From Sphingopyxis sp. LC363 (lineage in GTDB: Bacteria; Pseudomonadota; Alphaproteobacteria; Sphingomonadales; Sphingomonadaceae): 64,000 bases of DNA. Made by a program: the position numbers and the translations under genes. The stretch lies in assembly GCF_000756385.1 (NCBI RefSeq), contig NZ_JNFC01000001.1, positions 62,001 through 126,000 of the forward strand, in the 5' to 3' direction. Positions 17,156 through 25,733 of this stretch are shown here, piece by piece (the stretch's first letter is position 1; each line of letters opens with the position of its first letter). The notes under the pieces were generated by a model. The model saw only the letters and a list, made by a program, of their open reading frames with translations, did not search any database and was not told the origin of the DNA.

Positions 17156-20100
17156 ATGGACAAGGATATGGAAATGGGCACCGGCCCCCGGGTGTTTCTG
17201 GCTGCAACGGCCTCGGCGATTGCGCTCGCGGCGAGCCCCGCAATGGCGCAGGACGATGGCGACGAAATCATCGTCACCGGCTCGCGCATTGCGAAGAGCG
17301 AATTCACCAGCGCCGACCCGATTCAGGTCATCGACCCCGAGACGGCGAAGCGGCAGGGGCAGGTGCAACTCGCCGACGTGCTGCAGTCGACTCCAGCAGC
17401 GCAGGGATCCATCCAGATCAATTCGGCGATTTCGAACCGCTTCGTCGCCAATGGCGGCAATGACGTTCAGACGGTGTCGCTGCGCGGGCTCGGCGCCGAG
17501 AGGACATTGGTGCTGATCAACGGCCGCCGCGCGGGGCCGGCGGGGATTCGCGGTTCGGTTGCGCCCTTCGACCTCAACGTGCTGCCGCTGTCGGTGGTGC
17601 GCCAGGTCGAGATACTCAAGACCGGCGCCTCGTCGATCTATGGCTCGGATGCCGTGGCAGGCGTGGTCAATATATTGATCCGCGACGACCTCGACGGGTT
17701 CGAAGCGGGCGGTTTTTCGTCGATCACCGAACATGGCGGCGGCGAAAGTTACGGCGCCGACGCGAGCTTCGGCAAAAAATTCGACCGCGGCCATGTTTTC
17801 GCGACGGTCGATATCTTCCGCCAGCAGAATCTGACGCGGCGCGACCGCGGCTTCCTCTTCTGCTCCGAAGAATATCTGAAGCGCGAGGCCGATGGTAGCC
17901 GCGCCGACATTGTCGATTTCCGTACGGGACGCCCGGCGTGCAGCAGCACGCAGGCGAACATGATCGTGTTCAGCGATTTTTCGGGGGTCGACGAAAATGG
18001 TTTCCCCACATTCGGCCCCGGGCTGATTGCGCCGAACGGGCAGGCCGTTTTCGCGGGCCAATATGGCGCCGAGTTCGCGGGCGTCGGCATCCCGATCAAT
18101 GCCTATAATCCGATTGGCGTGTTCGGGCCGGACAATTTCTTCGGGGTCAATTTCGACGGGCCGTCGACCGGCGCGCTCAACCAGTTCGAGCCCGCCGAGC
18201 AGGGTTCGGACGTCTTCTCGAGCGTGCGCCGGGTCAGCGCTTTCGTCGAGGGGGCTTACGACGTCACCGACGGGATTACCGCTTATGGCGAATTCCTGTT
18301 CAGCAACCGCAAGTCGCATAACAATGGCGTCCAGCGGATCGAGCTGCAGCAGTTCACCGGCGCGTCGATGCTGCCCTTCTTCCTGTGTGATCCGACGCAG
18401 TATAATTGCGATCCGGGTGACATGGGCGATCCGCTCAACGGGGAGTTCGGCGGCAATCTGATCCTGCGCCCGCGCGTGCTGGTGAAGTCCCAAGCCCAAG
18501 CCGACGTCGATTATTATCGCGGCGTGCTGGGCCTGCGCGGCGAGATCGGGGCGGCATGGAAATGGGATGTCCACGGCCAGCACAGCCGGTCGGACGCGCG
18601 CTATACGCAGGACGTCATCTATCAGGATGCGATCGCCTCTCAGACCTTGCGCACGCGTTCGTGCGCGGGGACGGTGACCGCGATTCGCGGCGTCGAGTGC
18701 ATCGACATCGACTTTACCGATCCGCGCGTGCTGCGCGGCGATTTCACGGCGCAAGAACGCGCCTTCCTGACCGGACGCGAGACGGGGCGGACCTTGTTCA
18801 AGCAGAGCTCGGCCGAGGCGCTGCTGACGGGCAAGCTTCTGACGCTTCCGGCCGGGCCCGTCGGCGTCGCCTTTGGCGCGAACATCCGCCGCGACGAGAT
18901 CGACGACACGCCGGGCGAGGCGACGCTCGCGGGCAATGTCGCCAATTTCACGACCTCGGGCATCACCGCGGGGCGCACCGTGTCGAAGGAGCTTTTCGGC
19001 GAGGTCGAATTGCCGCTGCTCGCAGGCGTGCCGATGATCGAGCGGCTGACGCTGTCGGCCGCGGCGCGCTACACGCATGTCGAGGCGACGGCGCGCGGCG
19101 GTGCGCAGGACAGTTTCAGCGATACGACGTGGAAGGTCGGCGCCGACTGGGCGGTGACCGACTGGCTGCGTTTCCGCGGCACTTGGGGCACCTCGTTCCG
19201 CGCGCCGGCGCTGTTCGAACTCTTCCTTCAGGACCAGACGGGCTTCCTCGGCCAGCAAGACATCGATCCGTGCATCCAGACCGCGGCGCGGCTTGCGGCG
19301 GGGGCGATCAGCCAGCGCATCTTCGACAATTGCGCCGCCGACGGCATCGCCCCCGACTATGCCGGCGGGATCGGCCCGGCGACGATCGTGTCGGGCGGCG
19401 GGCTCGGCCGGCTCGAACCCGAAACCTCGACCGCGAAGACGGTGTCGGTCATCCTGACCCCCGATCTGTCGGGGGCGCTGTGGGGCGGGCTCAAGACGCG
19501 CCTCGCGGTCGATTATTTCGACATCAAGGTGCGCGACGAGATCGCGCTGCTCGGCGCGGCCAACATCCTCACCGGCTGCTATGATTCGGAAAATTTCGCC
19601 AGTGAAGCCTTTTGCGGCCTGTTCACGCGCACCGCCTCCGGCCCCGACGCGCAGAGCGTCGCGAGCGTCACCGACCGCTATGTCAACATCAGCCGCCAGC
19701 AGGGTCGCGGCGTCGACGTGTCGCTCGCGGTCGATCAGGACCTCGGCAATCTGGGGTCGCTGACCTTCCGCGCGCAGATGACATGGCAGGTCGAGGACAA
19801 GGTCGAGCTCTTCCCCGGCACCGAGATCGACGACAATGGCAAGATCGGCAATCCGAAATGGGTCGGCGATTTCAACCTCGGCTGGACGAAGGACAAGTGG
19901 ACGCTTTTCTACGGGCTCGATGTCACCGGCGCGGCGTCGAACGAAGAGGATCTGCTGCGCGCGCAGGGCGGCGATCCGTGCCGTACATCGAGCTTCCGTC
20001 CCGGCGGGCGCTTTTGCCCCGACGTCAGCGTGCCCGCGACCTTCTATCATTCGCTGTCGCTGAGCCGCGACGTCGCCGACCGTTTCCGGATCACGCTGGG

Positions 20101-20248
20101 CGTCGCCAATCTGTTCGACACGCCGCCGCCGCGCGTGTCGACCGTCGTCACCGCGACGCCGCCGGTCATCGGGCAGGCGCCGGCGTTCGGGACGCAATAT
20201 GATTATCTGGGGCGGCGTTTCTTCCTGGGAGTGCGCGGGAAGATTTGA
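17156..20248 (+). CDS. TonB-dependent receptor, large
   Basis: Outer-membrane TonB-dependent receptor of up to 1030 residues. Signal peptide ends SPAMAQ, followed by the sphingomonad-type mature start DEIIVTGSRI that serves as TonB box region. The plug domain (about residues 45-175) includes VSLRGLGAERTLVLINGRR and GSDAVAGVVNILIRD; the 22-strand barrel ends with FLGVRGKI, an aromatic-containing C terminus. The longest frame begins at 17156, but AAGGA seven bases before the ATG at 17174 makes that start at least as likely and gives a cleaner signal peptide. Ligand unknown; the plug resembles the carbohydrate/peptide-type receptors abundant in sphingomonads. Confidence 0.93.
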   Translation: MDKDMEMGTGPRVFLAATASAIALAASPAMAQDDGDEIIVTGSRIAKSEFTSADPIQVIDPETAKRQGQVQLADVLQSTPAAQGSIQINSAISNRFVANGGNDVQTVSLRGLGAERTLVLINGRRAGPAGIRGSVAPFDLNVLPLSVVRQVEILKTGASSIYGSDAVAGVVNILIRDDLDGFEAGGFSSITEHGGGESYGADASFGKKFDRGHVFATVDIFRQQNLTRRDRGFLFCSEEYLKREADGSRADIVDFRTGRPACSSTQANMIVFSDFSGVDENGFPTFGPGLIAPNGQAVFAGQYGAEFAGVGIPINAYNPIGVFGPDNFFGVNFDGPSTGALNQFEPAEQGSDVFSSVRRVSAFVEGAYDVTDGITAYGEFLFSNRKSHNNGVQRIELQQFTGASMLPFFLCDPTQYNCDPGDMGDPLNGEFGGNLILRPRVLVKSQAQADVDYYRGVLGLRGEIGAAWKWDVHGQHSRSDARYTQDVIYQDAIASQTLRTRSCAGTVTAIRGVECIDIDFTDPRVLRGDFTAQERAFLTGRETGRTLFKQSSAEALLTGKLLTLPAGPVGVAFGANIRRDEIDDTPGEATLAGNVANFTTSGITAGRTVSKELFGEVELPLLAGVPMIERLTLSAAARYTHVEATARGGAQDSFSDTTWKVGADWAVTDWLRFRGTWGTSFRAPALFELFLQDQTGFLGQQDIDPCIQTAARLAAGAISQRIFDNCAADGIAPDYAGGIGPATIVSGGGLGRLEPETSTAKTVSVILTPDLSGALWGGLKTRLAVDYFDIKVRDEIALLGAANILTGCYDSENFASEAFCGLFTRTASGPDAQSVASVTDRYVNISRQQGRGVDVSLAVDQDLGNLGSLTFRAQMTWQVEDKVELFPGTEIDDNGKIGNPKWVGDFNLGWTKDKWTLFYGLDVTGAASNEEDLLRAQGGDPCRTSSFRPGGRFCPDVSVPATFYHSLSLSRDVADRFRITLGVANLFDTPPPRVSTVVTATPPVIGQAPAFGTQYDYLGRRFFLGVRGKI

Positions 20249-20283
20249 GCCGGGTTCCGTTTTGGGGTGGTGAGCTGTCGTCC

Positions 20284-20493
20284 AGATCCTCCCCTTTGCG
20301 CAGCAATGGGGAGGTGGCAGCCCGCAGGGCTGACGGAGGGGTCGACGCCGTCAGGCGTCGGTGCAAGGCCAGACCCCTCCACCACCGCTTCGCGGAGTGT
20401 AGGGTTGGATTGCCCCCGGCAATCCAAGTCCAGTCCGGGGGACTGGACGACCCAACACTCCCCCTCCCCAGCGCTTCGCGATGGGGAGGATCT
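20284..20493. repeat. Modular dispersed repeat, copy 2
   Basis: About 210 bases bounded by inverted ends AGATCCTCCCC (20284-20294) and GGGGAGGATCT (20483-20493). It contains the module GGGGAGGTGGCAGC, variable part, GCTGACGGAGGGG (20306-20342), which is inverted in the copy at 10229-10265, plus internal inverted repeats such as GTCCAGTCC/GGACTGGAC-like arms. With the terminator it accounts for the 343-base gap between the TonB receptor and cold-shock genes; I see no gene there. Confidence 0.8.
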
Positions 20494-20543
20494 GTACGTC
20501 CGCTTCCGGTCGCCACCGGTCGTTCGCAAACCGGCGTTCCAAA

Positions 20544-20573
20544 CAAAAAGGGCGGCTCGCGGGCCGCCCTTTC
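20544..20573 (-). terminator. Intrinsic terminator of the cold-shock gene
   Basis: On the minus strand AGGGCGGC (20570-20563), six-base loop, GCCGCCCT (20556-20549), then TTTTGTTT. It lies about 20 bases after the cold-shock gene stop codon. Confidence 0.9.
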
Positions 20574-20591
20574 GTTTGCCTGTCCGGCCGA

Positions 20592-21368
20592 TCAGTCCTG
20601 ATGCGGCTGGATGTTCACCGCCGCGAACTTGCCGCGGTCGTCGACTTCGATGTCGAAAGCCACGCGGTCGCCCTCGTCGAGGCCGGTCATGCCGGCGCGC
20701 TGCACCGCGCTGATGTGGACGAAGGCGTCGGCCTGTCCGTCGTCGCGCGCGATAAAGCCGAAGCCCTTCGTCGTATTGAAGAATTTGACCGTGCCCGAGG
20801 TGCGTTCACCGGTCAGCTGACGCCGGCCGCGGGCGCCGCCCGGACGGTCGCCGTCGCGCTGGCGCGGGGCGAATTCCTCGATCGGCAGGGGCTCGCCCTC
20901 GATCTTGAGGTCGATCGCCGACACCTTGCCGTTGCGTTCGACGAGCGTGAAGCCGAGCGGCTGGCCCGACGCGAGGCCCTGGAGGCCCGCCTGTTCGACC
21001 GCGCTGATGTGAACGAACACATCTTCGCCGCCATCGTCGCGGGCGACGAAGCCGAAGCCCTTCGATGCGTTGAAGAACTTCACCGTGCCCTGGCCCTCGC
21101 CGACGACCTGCGCCGGCATACCGCCGCCGCGTCCGCCGCCGAAACCGCCGCCGCCGCGATCGCCGCCACCGAAGCCGCCGCGGTCGCCACCGCCGAAGCC
21201 ACCGCGATCGCCGCCGCCAAAGCCGCCGCGATCACGATCGCCGAAGCCGCCACGACCGCCGCCGTAGCTGTCGCCGCCGTAGGGAGCCGGTTCGAAGCTG
21301 TCGAAATTGCCGAAATCATCGCGCTTGCCGCGTCCCCGATGGCCACGGCGATCCTTGTTGAAACTCAT
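20592..21368 (-). CDS. Double cold-shock-domain protein with Gly/Asp/Arg repeat tail
   Basis: 258-residue nucleic-acid-binding protein. Residues 1-85 are a low-complexity basic and Gly-rich region containing GGFGGGDR repeated about three times, similar to RGG boxes. Two cold-shock domains follow: residues 93-156 (RNP1 KGFGFV, RNP2 DVFVHIS) and 191-254 (RNP1 KGFGFI, RNP2 DAFVHIS), joined by an Arg-rich linker. Double-CSD proteins are common in alphaproteobacteria; the long RGG-like tail is not usual. Likely an RNA chaperone. No strong Shine-Dalgarno is visible before the ATG; a long 5' leader is possible in the 263-base gap upstream. Confidence 0.92.
   Translation of the reverse strand: MSFNKDRRGHRGRGKRDDFGNFDSFEPAPYGGDSYGGGRGGFGDRDRGGFGGGDRGGFGGGDRGGFGGGDRGGGGFGGGRGGGMPAQVVGEGQGTVKFFNASKGFGFVARDDGGEDVFVHISAVEQAGLQGLASGQPLGFTLVERNGKVSAIDLKIEGEPLPIEEFAPRQRDGDRPGGARGRRQLTGERTSGTVKFFNTTKGFGFIARDDGQADAFVHISAVQRAGMTGLDEGDRVAFDIEVDDRGKFAAVNIQPHQD
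21132..21227 (-). repeat. In-frame 24-base tandem repeat in the cold-shock gene
   Basis: Encodes consecutive GGFGGGDR-type octapeptides (residues about 48-79). The codons differ slightly among the copies, so the repeat is not brand new, but its copy number could vary by slippage. Confidence 0.8.
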
Positions 21369-21491
21369 TGCTTAGTAGTCGCTTTCGGTCGTCCACACCC
21401 CATTCAACCGGCTCCTTGCGCCGGACGGGGACGCAGTTCACCACGGGCACGGACTCGCCCCATGCCACCAAGAGCGCAAGATATAGCCTAA

Positions 21492-21500
21492 TTATCCACA
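21492..21500 (+). other. Single perfect DnaA-box match
   Basis: TTATCCACA matches the strict DnaA box, set in an AT-rich patch between the divergent cold-shock and RNase D genes. Only one box is visible, so an origin is not supported; it may be a regulatory or chance match. Confidence 0.3.
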
Positions 21501-21631
21501 GGCTGCGAACAGAAAATTTCAGAAAGGCGGCGGGGAATATCGCCCGCTTTGCCGCGGGCTTCGGCGGTCCGGGGCCGGGCCCCGAAACCAGCCATTGAGC
21601 GGCAGGGCCGCTTGGCCTAAGGCGGGCGTCT

Positions 21632-22249
21632 ATGACAGTCTATTTCCACGAAGAAGATCTGCCCGAGGGCGTGCTGCGTCCGGGGCCGGTCGCGATCGAC
21701 ACCGAGACCATGGGTCTGAACCCGCTGCGCGACAGGCTCTGCCTCGTCCAGATCAGCGACGGGACGGGCGACGAGCATCTGGTGCGCTTCGGTCCCGGTA
21801 GCGCCTATGATGCGCCGGTTCTGAAAGCGATTCTGACCGATCCTTCGCGGCTGAAACTCTTTCATTTCGCGCGCTTCGACATCGCCGCACTGCAGCAGGC
21901 GCTCGGCGTGGTGACCGCGCCCGTCTATTGCACCAAGATCGCCTCGAAGCTGGTGCGCACCTATACCGACCGGCACGGGCTCAAGGAACTGGTGCGCGAG
22001 CTGCTCGGCCAGGAGGTGTCGAAGCAGCAGCAGTCGAGCGACTGGGGCGCGGCCGAGCTCAGCGACGCGCAGCGCGACTATGCGGCGAGCGATGTGCGTT
22101 TCCTGCATGCGATGAAGGACATTCTCGACGCGCGGCTGGCGCGCGAGGGGCGCATGGCGCTTGCGCAGGCCTGTTTCAATTTCCTGCCGACGCGCGCCGC
22201 GCTCGACCTTGCGGGCTGGCCCGAGGTCGATATTTTCGCGCATAGCTGA
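21632..22249 (+). CDS. RNase D-like 3'-5' exonuclease (short form)
   Basis: DEDDy-family exoribonuclease of 205 residues containing only the catalytic domain, without the C-terminal HRDC domains of E. coli RNase D. ExoI motif A-I-D23-T-E25-T, ExoII with HFARFD, and ExoIII Y150-AAS-D154 are all intact. Short RNase D proteins directly upstream of lptC are a recurrent alphaproteobacterial arrangement. The gap to lptC is 20 bases, so the genes are probably co-transcribed. Likely role in stable RNA 3' processing. Confidence 0.92.
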   Translation: MTVYFHEEDLPEGVLRPGPVAIDTETMGLNPLRDRLCLVQISDGTGDEHLVRFGPGSAYDAPVLKAILTDPSRLKLFHFARFDIAALQQALGVVTAPVYCTKIASKLVRTYTDRHGLKELVRELLGQEVSKQQQSSDWGAAELSDAQRDYAASDVRFLHAMKDILDARLAREGRMALAQACFNFLPTRAALDLAGWPEVDIFAHS

Positions 22250-22269
22250 AGGTCCGGGAGGTTTCGCCC

Positions 22270-22908
22270 ATGTCCGAACGCGCCGATCTCGATCGCACGA
22301 TGCGCCAGATGTGGGCGGCGAGCGGGTCGAGCCACGACCGGGTGGTGCGCATCCTGCGCTTCGGGCTGCCGCTCGTCATCGGCGTCGTCGCGGCGGTGCT
22401 CGTCTTCTCGCCCTTCACCCAGCGCGCCGAGATCAGCTTTCTGCTCGCCAAGGACAAGGTCGATATGGCGAGCGAGCGGATGAAGGTGACGCGCGCCGAA
22501 TATCGCGGGCAGGATGCTAAGGGACAGCCCTTCGCGCTGCTCGCGGGCAGCGCGGTGCAGAAAAGCTCGGCCGAACCGATCGTGCGGATGACCGACCTGT
22601 CGGGGGCGATCAAGCTCGCCGACGGCCCCGCGACGATCGTCGCGAAGAACGGCGCCTATAATATGGAGACCGAAAAGGTCGCGGTCCCGGGAACGGTGCA
22701 GGTCAAGAGCGCGAACGGCTATAGCATCGACGCGAGCAATGTCGCGGTCGACCTCAACACGCGCACGCTCTCGGGCGAGGGCGGCGTCGACGGCACATTG
22801 AACATCGGCCGCTTTTCGGCCAATCGGCTGTCGGCCGACCTCGACAAGCGGATTGTGCGGCTCGAGGGCAATGCGCGGCTCAGGATCAATCAGGGAGTGC
22901 TCAAATGA
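22270..22908 (+). CDS. lptC: LPS export periplasmic protein LptC
   Basis: Bitopic inner-membrane protein, 212 residues, with one transmembrane segment (about residues 33-52, LRFGLPLVIGVVAAVLVF) and a periplasmic beta-jellyroll that hands lipopolysaccharide from LptB2FG to LptA. The long N-terminal cytosolic part (about 32 residues) is typical of sphingomonad LptC. The stop overlaps the lptA start (ATGA at 22905-22908), showing translational coupling. Confidence 0.9.
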   Translation: MSERADLDRTMRQMWAASGSSHDRVVRILRFGLPLVIGVVAAVLVFSPFTQRAEISFLLAKDKVDMASERMKVTRAEYRGQDAKGQPFALLAGSAVQKSSAEPIVRMTDLSGAIKLADGPATIVAKNGAYNMETEKVAVPGTVQVKSANGYSIDASNVAVDLNTRTLSGEGGVDGTLNIGRFSANRLSADLDKRIVRLEGNARLRINQGVLK

Positions 22909-23483
22909 ACCGGCTTTGGACCCTGAAGAGCATGGCGATTGCGGGCGCGAGCTTCGCCCTGACCAGCTTGGCAATGCTGTCCAGCGGCGGCGGCGGCGAC
23001 GCGGCGCGGGCGCAGGCACTCGCCAATCACAACAGCAACGCGCCGGTCGATTTCGCGGCGGGCAGCATCGAGGTGCAGGACCGCGCCGACCGCGTCGTGC
23101 TCGCGGGCAATGTCCGCGTGATGCAGGCGGGGCTGACGGTCACCGCGCCGCGGATGACCGTCGCCTATACGCGCGCGGGCGGCACCGACGTCAACCGGCT
23201 CGACGCGACGGGCGGGGTGACGGTGGTGAAGGGCGACGAAATGGCGAAGGGCAATGTCGCCATCTACGACCTCGACCGGCGCCTGATCACGATGGTCGGC
23301 AATGTCGAACTGCGCCAGCGCGGCAACAATCTGCGCGGCGGACGGCTCGTCATCGACTTGAGCAGCGGGCGCGCGACGGTCGACGGGCGCGGCGCGGCGC
23401 GCGGACCCGACGGCAATCCGGTAGAGGGCGGCACCGGCGGGCGCGTCACCGGCACCTTCACGGTACCGGAAAGAAAGCAGTAA
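22905..23483 (+). CDS. lptA: LPS transport periplasmic protein LptA
   Basis: Periplasmic bridge protein of the Lpt machine, 192 residues. A signal-peptide-like N terminus is followed by the OstA-type jellyroll, recognisable by VDFAAGSIEVQDRADRVVLAG and VTAPRMTVAY. Starts inside the lptC stop codon. The expected lptB does not follow; the next large gene is an ABC half-exporter of another family, so lptB must lie elsewhere. Confidence 0.92.
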   Translation: MNRLWTLKSMAIAGASFALTSLAMLSSGGGGDAARAQALANHNSNAPVDFAAGSIEVQDRADRVVLAGNVRVMQAGLTVTAPRMTVAYTRAGGTDVNRLDATGGVTVVKGDEMAKGNVAIYDLDRRLITMVGNVELRQRGNNLRGGRLVIDLSSGRATVDGRGAARGPDGNPVEGGTGGRVTGTFTVPERKQ

Positions 23484-23589
23484 CCACGCCGCTTTACCGG
23501 GCCGCAACCATGCGGTTTCACCATGGCTGCAGGGACCAGGTCATAGCGGTGCCGGGGGGCAACGCCGCGCATAGTTGAAAGCAGCCCCC

Positions 23590-23739
23590 ATGCGCTTTGC
23601 TCCCATCGTCCCGCCCCGGCGTCCGCTGTTCGGTCGCCGCCACGAACCGCCCACCGCGATCGTCCCGACCCCCTCCTCCGAGGAACGGCGGCTGATCGAC
23701 CGGATCATCCGCCACGCGGGACGGCGCGAGTCGCGCTAG
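23590..23739 (+). CDS. Possible small basic protein (49 aa)
   Basis: A 49-residue frame with ATG at 23590 and a weak GAAAG upstream. Codons are almost all G or C in third position, like real genes here. The product is Pro/Arg-rich, ending EERRLIDRIIRHAGRRESR, an amphipathic basic helix. No family recognised. It fills the 280-base gap between lptA and the ABC exporter. Conservation in relatives would decide whether it is real. Confidence 0.42.
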   Translation: MRFAPIVPPRRPLFGRRHEPPTAIVPTPSSEERRLIDRIIRHAGRRESR

Positions 23740-23785
23740 ACGAGGGAGTTGGCGCGGCGGCGTTGTGCCCCTACATGGGGCGTCC

Positions 23786-25606
23786 ATGCCCCCCGATACC
23801 GCAACATCCGCCGACGCCAGCCGCGAACCGCCCGTCCTTGCGACGCTGCGGCGCTTTCTCCCCTATCTGTGGCCCGCGGGGCAGGCCGAGGCGAAGCTGC
23901 GCATCGTCCTTGCGGGACTCATCGTGCTTGCGTCGAAAGGCGTGCAGCTGTCGATGGGTTTCCTCTACGGCGCCGCGATCGACCGCATGGCGCCGGGAAT
24001 GGAGGAGGGCGTGGCGCTCGCGATCGGACTGGTGCTCGCCTATGCCGGCGCGCGTTTTGCCGGGGTGCTGTTCGACAATCTGCGCAACGTCGTGTTCGAG
24101 CGCGTCGGGCAGGATGCGACGCGCGAACTCGCGATCGCGACGTTCAGCCATCTCCACGCGCTGAGCCTGCGCTTCCACCTCGCACGGCGTACGGGCGAGG
24201 TCACCAAGGTGATCGAGCGCGGCACCAAGAGCATCGACACGATGCTCTATTTCCTACTCTTCAACATCGCGCCGACGGTGATCGAACTCGCCGCGGTGCT
24301 GATCATCTTCTGGACCAAATTCAGCTTTGGCCTCGCGAGCGCGACCGCGCTGATGGTCGTCGTCTATATCATTTTCACGCGCAAGGTGACCGACTGGCGC
24401 AACGCGCTCAGGACGCGGATGAACGACCTCGACACGCTGACGATCGGGCGGAGCGTCGACAGCCTGCTCAATTACGAAACGGTCAAATATTTCGGCGCCG
24501 AAGAACGCGAGGAAGCGCGCTACCGCGACGTCGCCGACCAATATGCGCGCGCCGCGGTCAAGAGCGAGAACAGCCTCGCCTGGCTTAACATCGGGCAGAG
24601 CCTGATCACCAACGCCGCGCTCGCGGGGGCGATGGCCTATACCGTCTGGGGCTGGTCGACCGGCGAGTATAAGGTCGGCGACGTGGTGCTGGTGAACACG
24701 CTGCTTGCGCAGCTCTTCCGACCGCTCGACATGCTCGGCATGGTCTATCGCGTGATCCGGCAGGGGCTGATCGACATGGAGGCGATGTTCCGCCTGATCG
24801 ACACCCCGCCCGAGATCGCCGATGCGCCGGACGCGTGGCCGCTCGTCGTGAACGGCGGCGCGGTGGCGTTCGAGAATGTCGTCTTCGGGTACGAGCCCGA
24901 CCGCACGATCCTGAACGGCGTCAGCTTCGCGGTCGGCGCGGGCGAGACGCTGGCGATCGTCGGGCCGTCGGGCGCGGGCAAGTCGACGATCGCGCGGCTG
25001 CTCTTCCGTTTCTATGATCCGCAGGGCGGGCGGATCATGATCGACGATCAGGATATATCGCAGGTGACGCAAAAGAGCCTGCGCGCCGAGATCGGCATCG
25101 TCCCGCAGGACACGGTGCTGTTCAACGATTCGATCGGTTACAACATCGCCTATGGCCGCGAAGGCGCGAACGCCGACGAAATCGCAGCGGCGGCCGAGGG
25201 CGCGGCGATCGACAGCTTCATCGCGTTGCTGCCGCAGGGTTACGACACCGAGGTCGGCGAGCGCGGGCTCAAGCTGTCGGGCGGCGAGAAGCAGCGCGTC
25301 GCGATCGCGCGAACTTTGCTCAAGAATCCGCCGCTGCTGATCCTCGACGAAGCGACGAGCGCGCTCGACAGCCGCACCGAGGCGGCGATCCAGTCGACGC
25401 TCGACCGCATCGCGGCGCGGCGCACGACGCTGGTGATCGCGCACCGCCTGTCGACGGTGACGAACGCCGACCGCATCATCGTGCTCGAGAAAGGCCGCGT
25501 CGCCGAGACGGGGACGCACGACCAGCTGCTGGGCATGCGCGGCCTCTACGCCGACATGTGGGCGCGGCAGCAGGCCGAACGCGACGAGGGCACGGTCGAC
25601 GCCTGA
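23786..25606 (+). CDS. Atm1-like ABC exporter (fused membrane and ATPase domains)
   Basis: Half-transporter of 606 residues that works as a homodimer. The membrane domain (six segments, about residues 30-330) contains the Atm1/HMT1-type [18 protein letters not shown] and NYETVKYF segments. The ATPase domain has Walker A G393PSGAGKST401, signature L497SGGEKQ503, and Walker [13 protein letters not shown]. This branch exports glutathione-linked or Fe-S-related compounds and metals. Start taken as ATG 23786; a GTG at 23765 in frame is an alternative. Confidence 0.92.
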   Translation: MPPDTATSADASREPPVLATLRRFLPYLWPAGQAEAKLRIVLAGLIVLASKGVQLSMGFLYGAAIDRMAPGMEEGVALAIGLVLAYAGARFAGVLFDNLRNVVFERVGQDATRELAIATFSHLHALSLRFHLARRTGEVTKVIERGTKSIDTMLYFLLFNIAPTVIELAAVLIIFWTKFSFGLASATALMVVVYIIFTRKVTDWRNALRTRMNDLDTLTIGRSVDSLLNYETVKYFGAEEREEARYRDVADQYARAAVKSENSLAWLNIGQSLITNAALAGAMAYTVWGWSTGEYKVGDVVLVNTLLAQLFRPLDMLGMVYRVIRQGLIDMEAMFRLIDTPPEIADAPDAWPLVVNGGAVAFENVVFGYEPDRTILNGVSFAVGAGETLAIVGPSGAGKSTIARLLFRFYDPQGGRIMIDDQDISQVTQKSLRAEIGIVPQDTVLFNDSIGYNIAYGREGANADEIAAAAEGAAIDSFIALLPQGYDTEVGERGLKLSGGEKQRVAIARTLLKNPPLLILDEATSALDSRTEAAIQSTLDRIAARRTTLVIAHRLSTVTNADRIIVLEKGRVAETGTHDQLLGMRGLYADMWARQQAERDEGTVDA

Positions 25607-25733
25607 TCGCGGCGTTCGCTAAATTTTAACGCCGGTTTACATTTCTGTAAGTGATTCCCACCCATTGAGCTTCTTTGGCTCTGTCCGCCTGACGGACGTT
25701 CGAGGGGAAGGTGGGCGCTTGATCAGGCTGGCG

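Noticed and set aside
21492-21500. Replication origin at the DnaA box
   Set aside because: Only one box, no cluster, no dnaA/dnaN or hemE/parAB-type context nearby.
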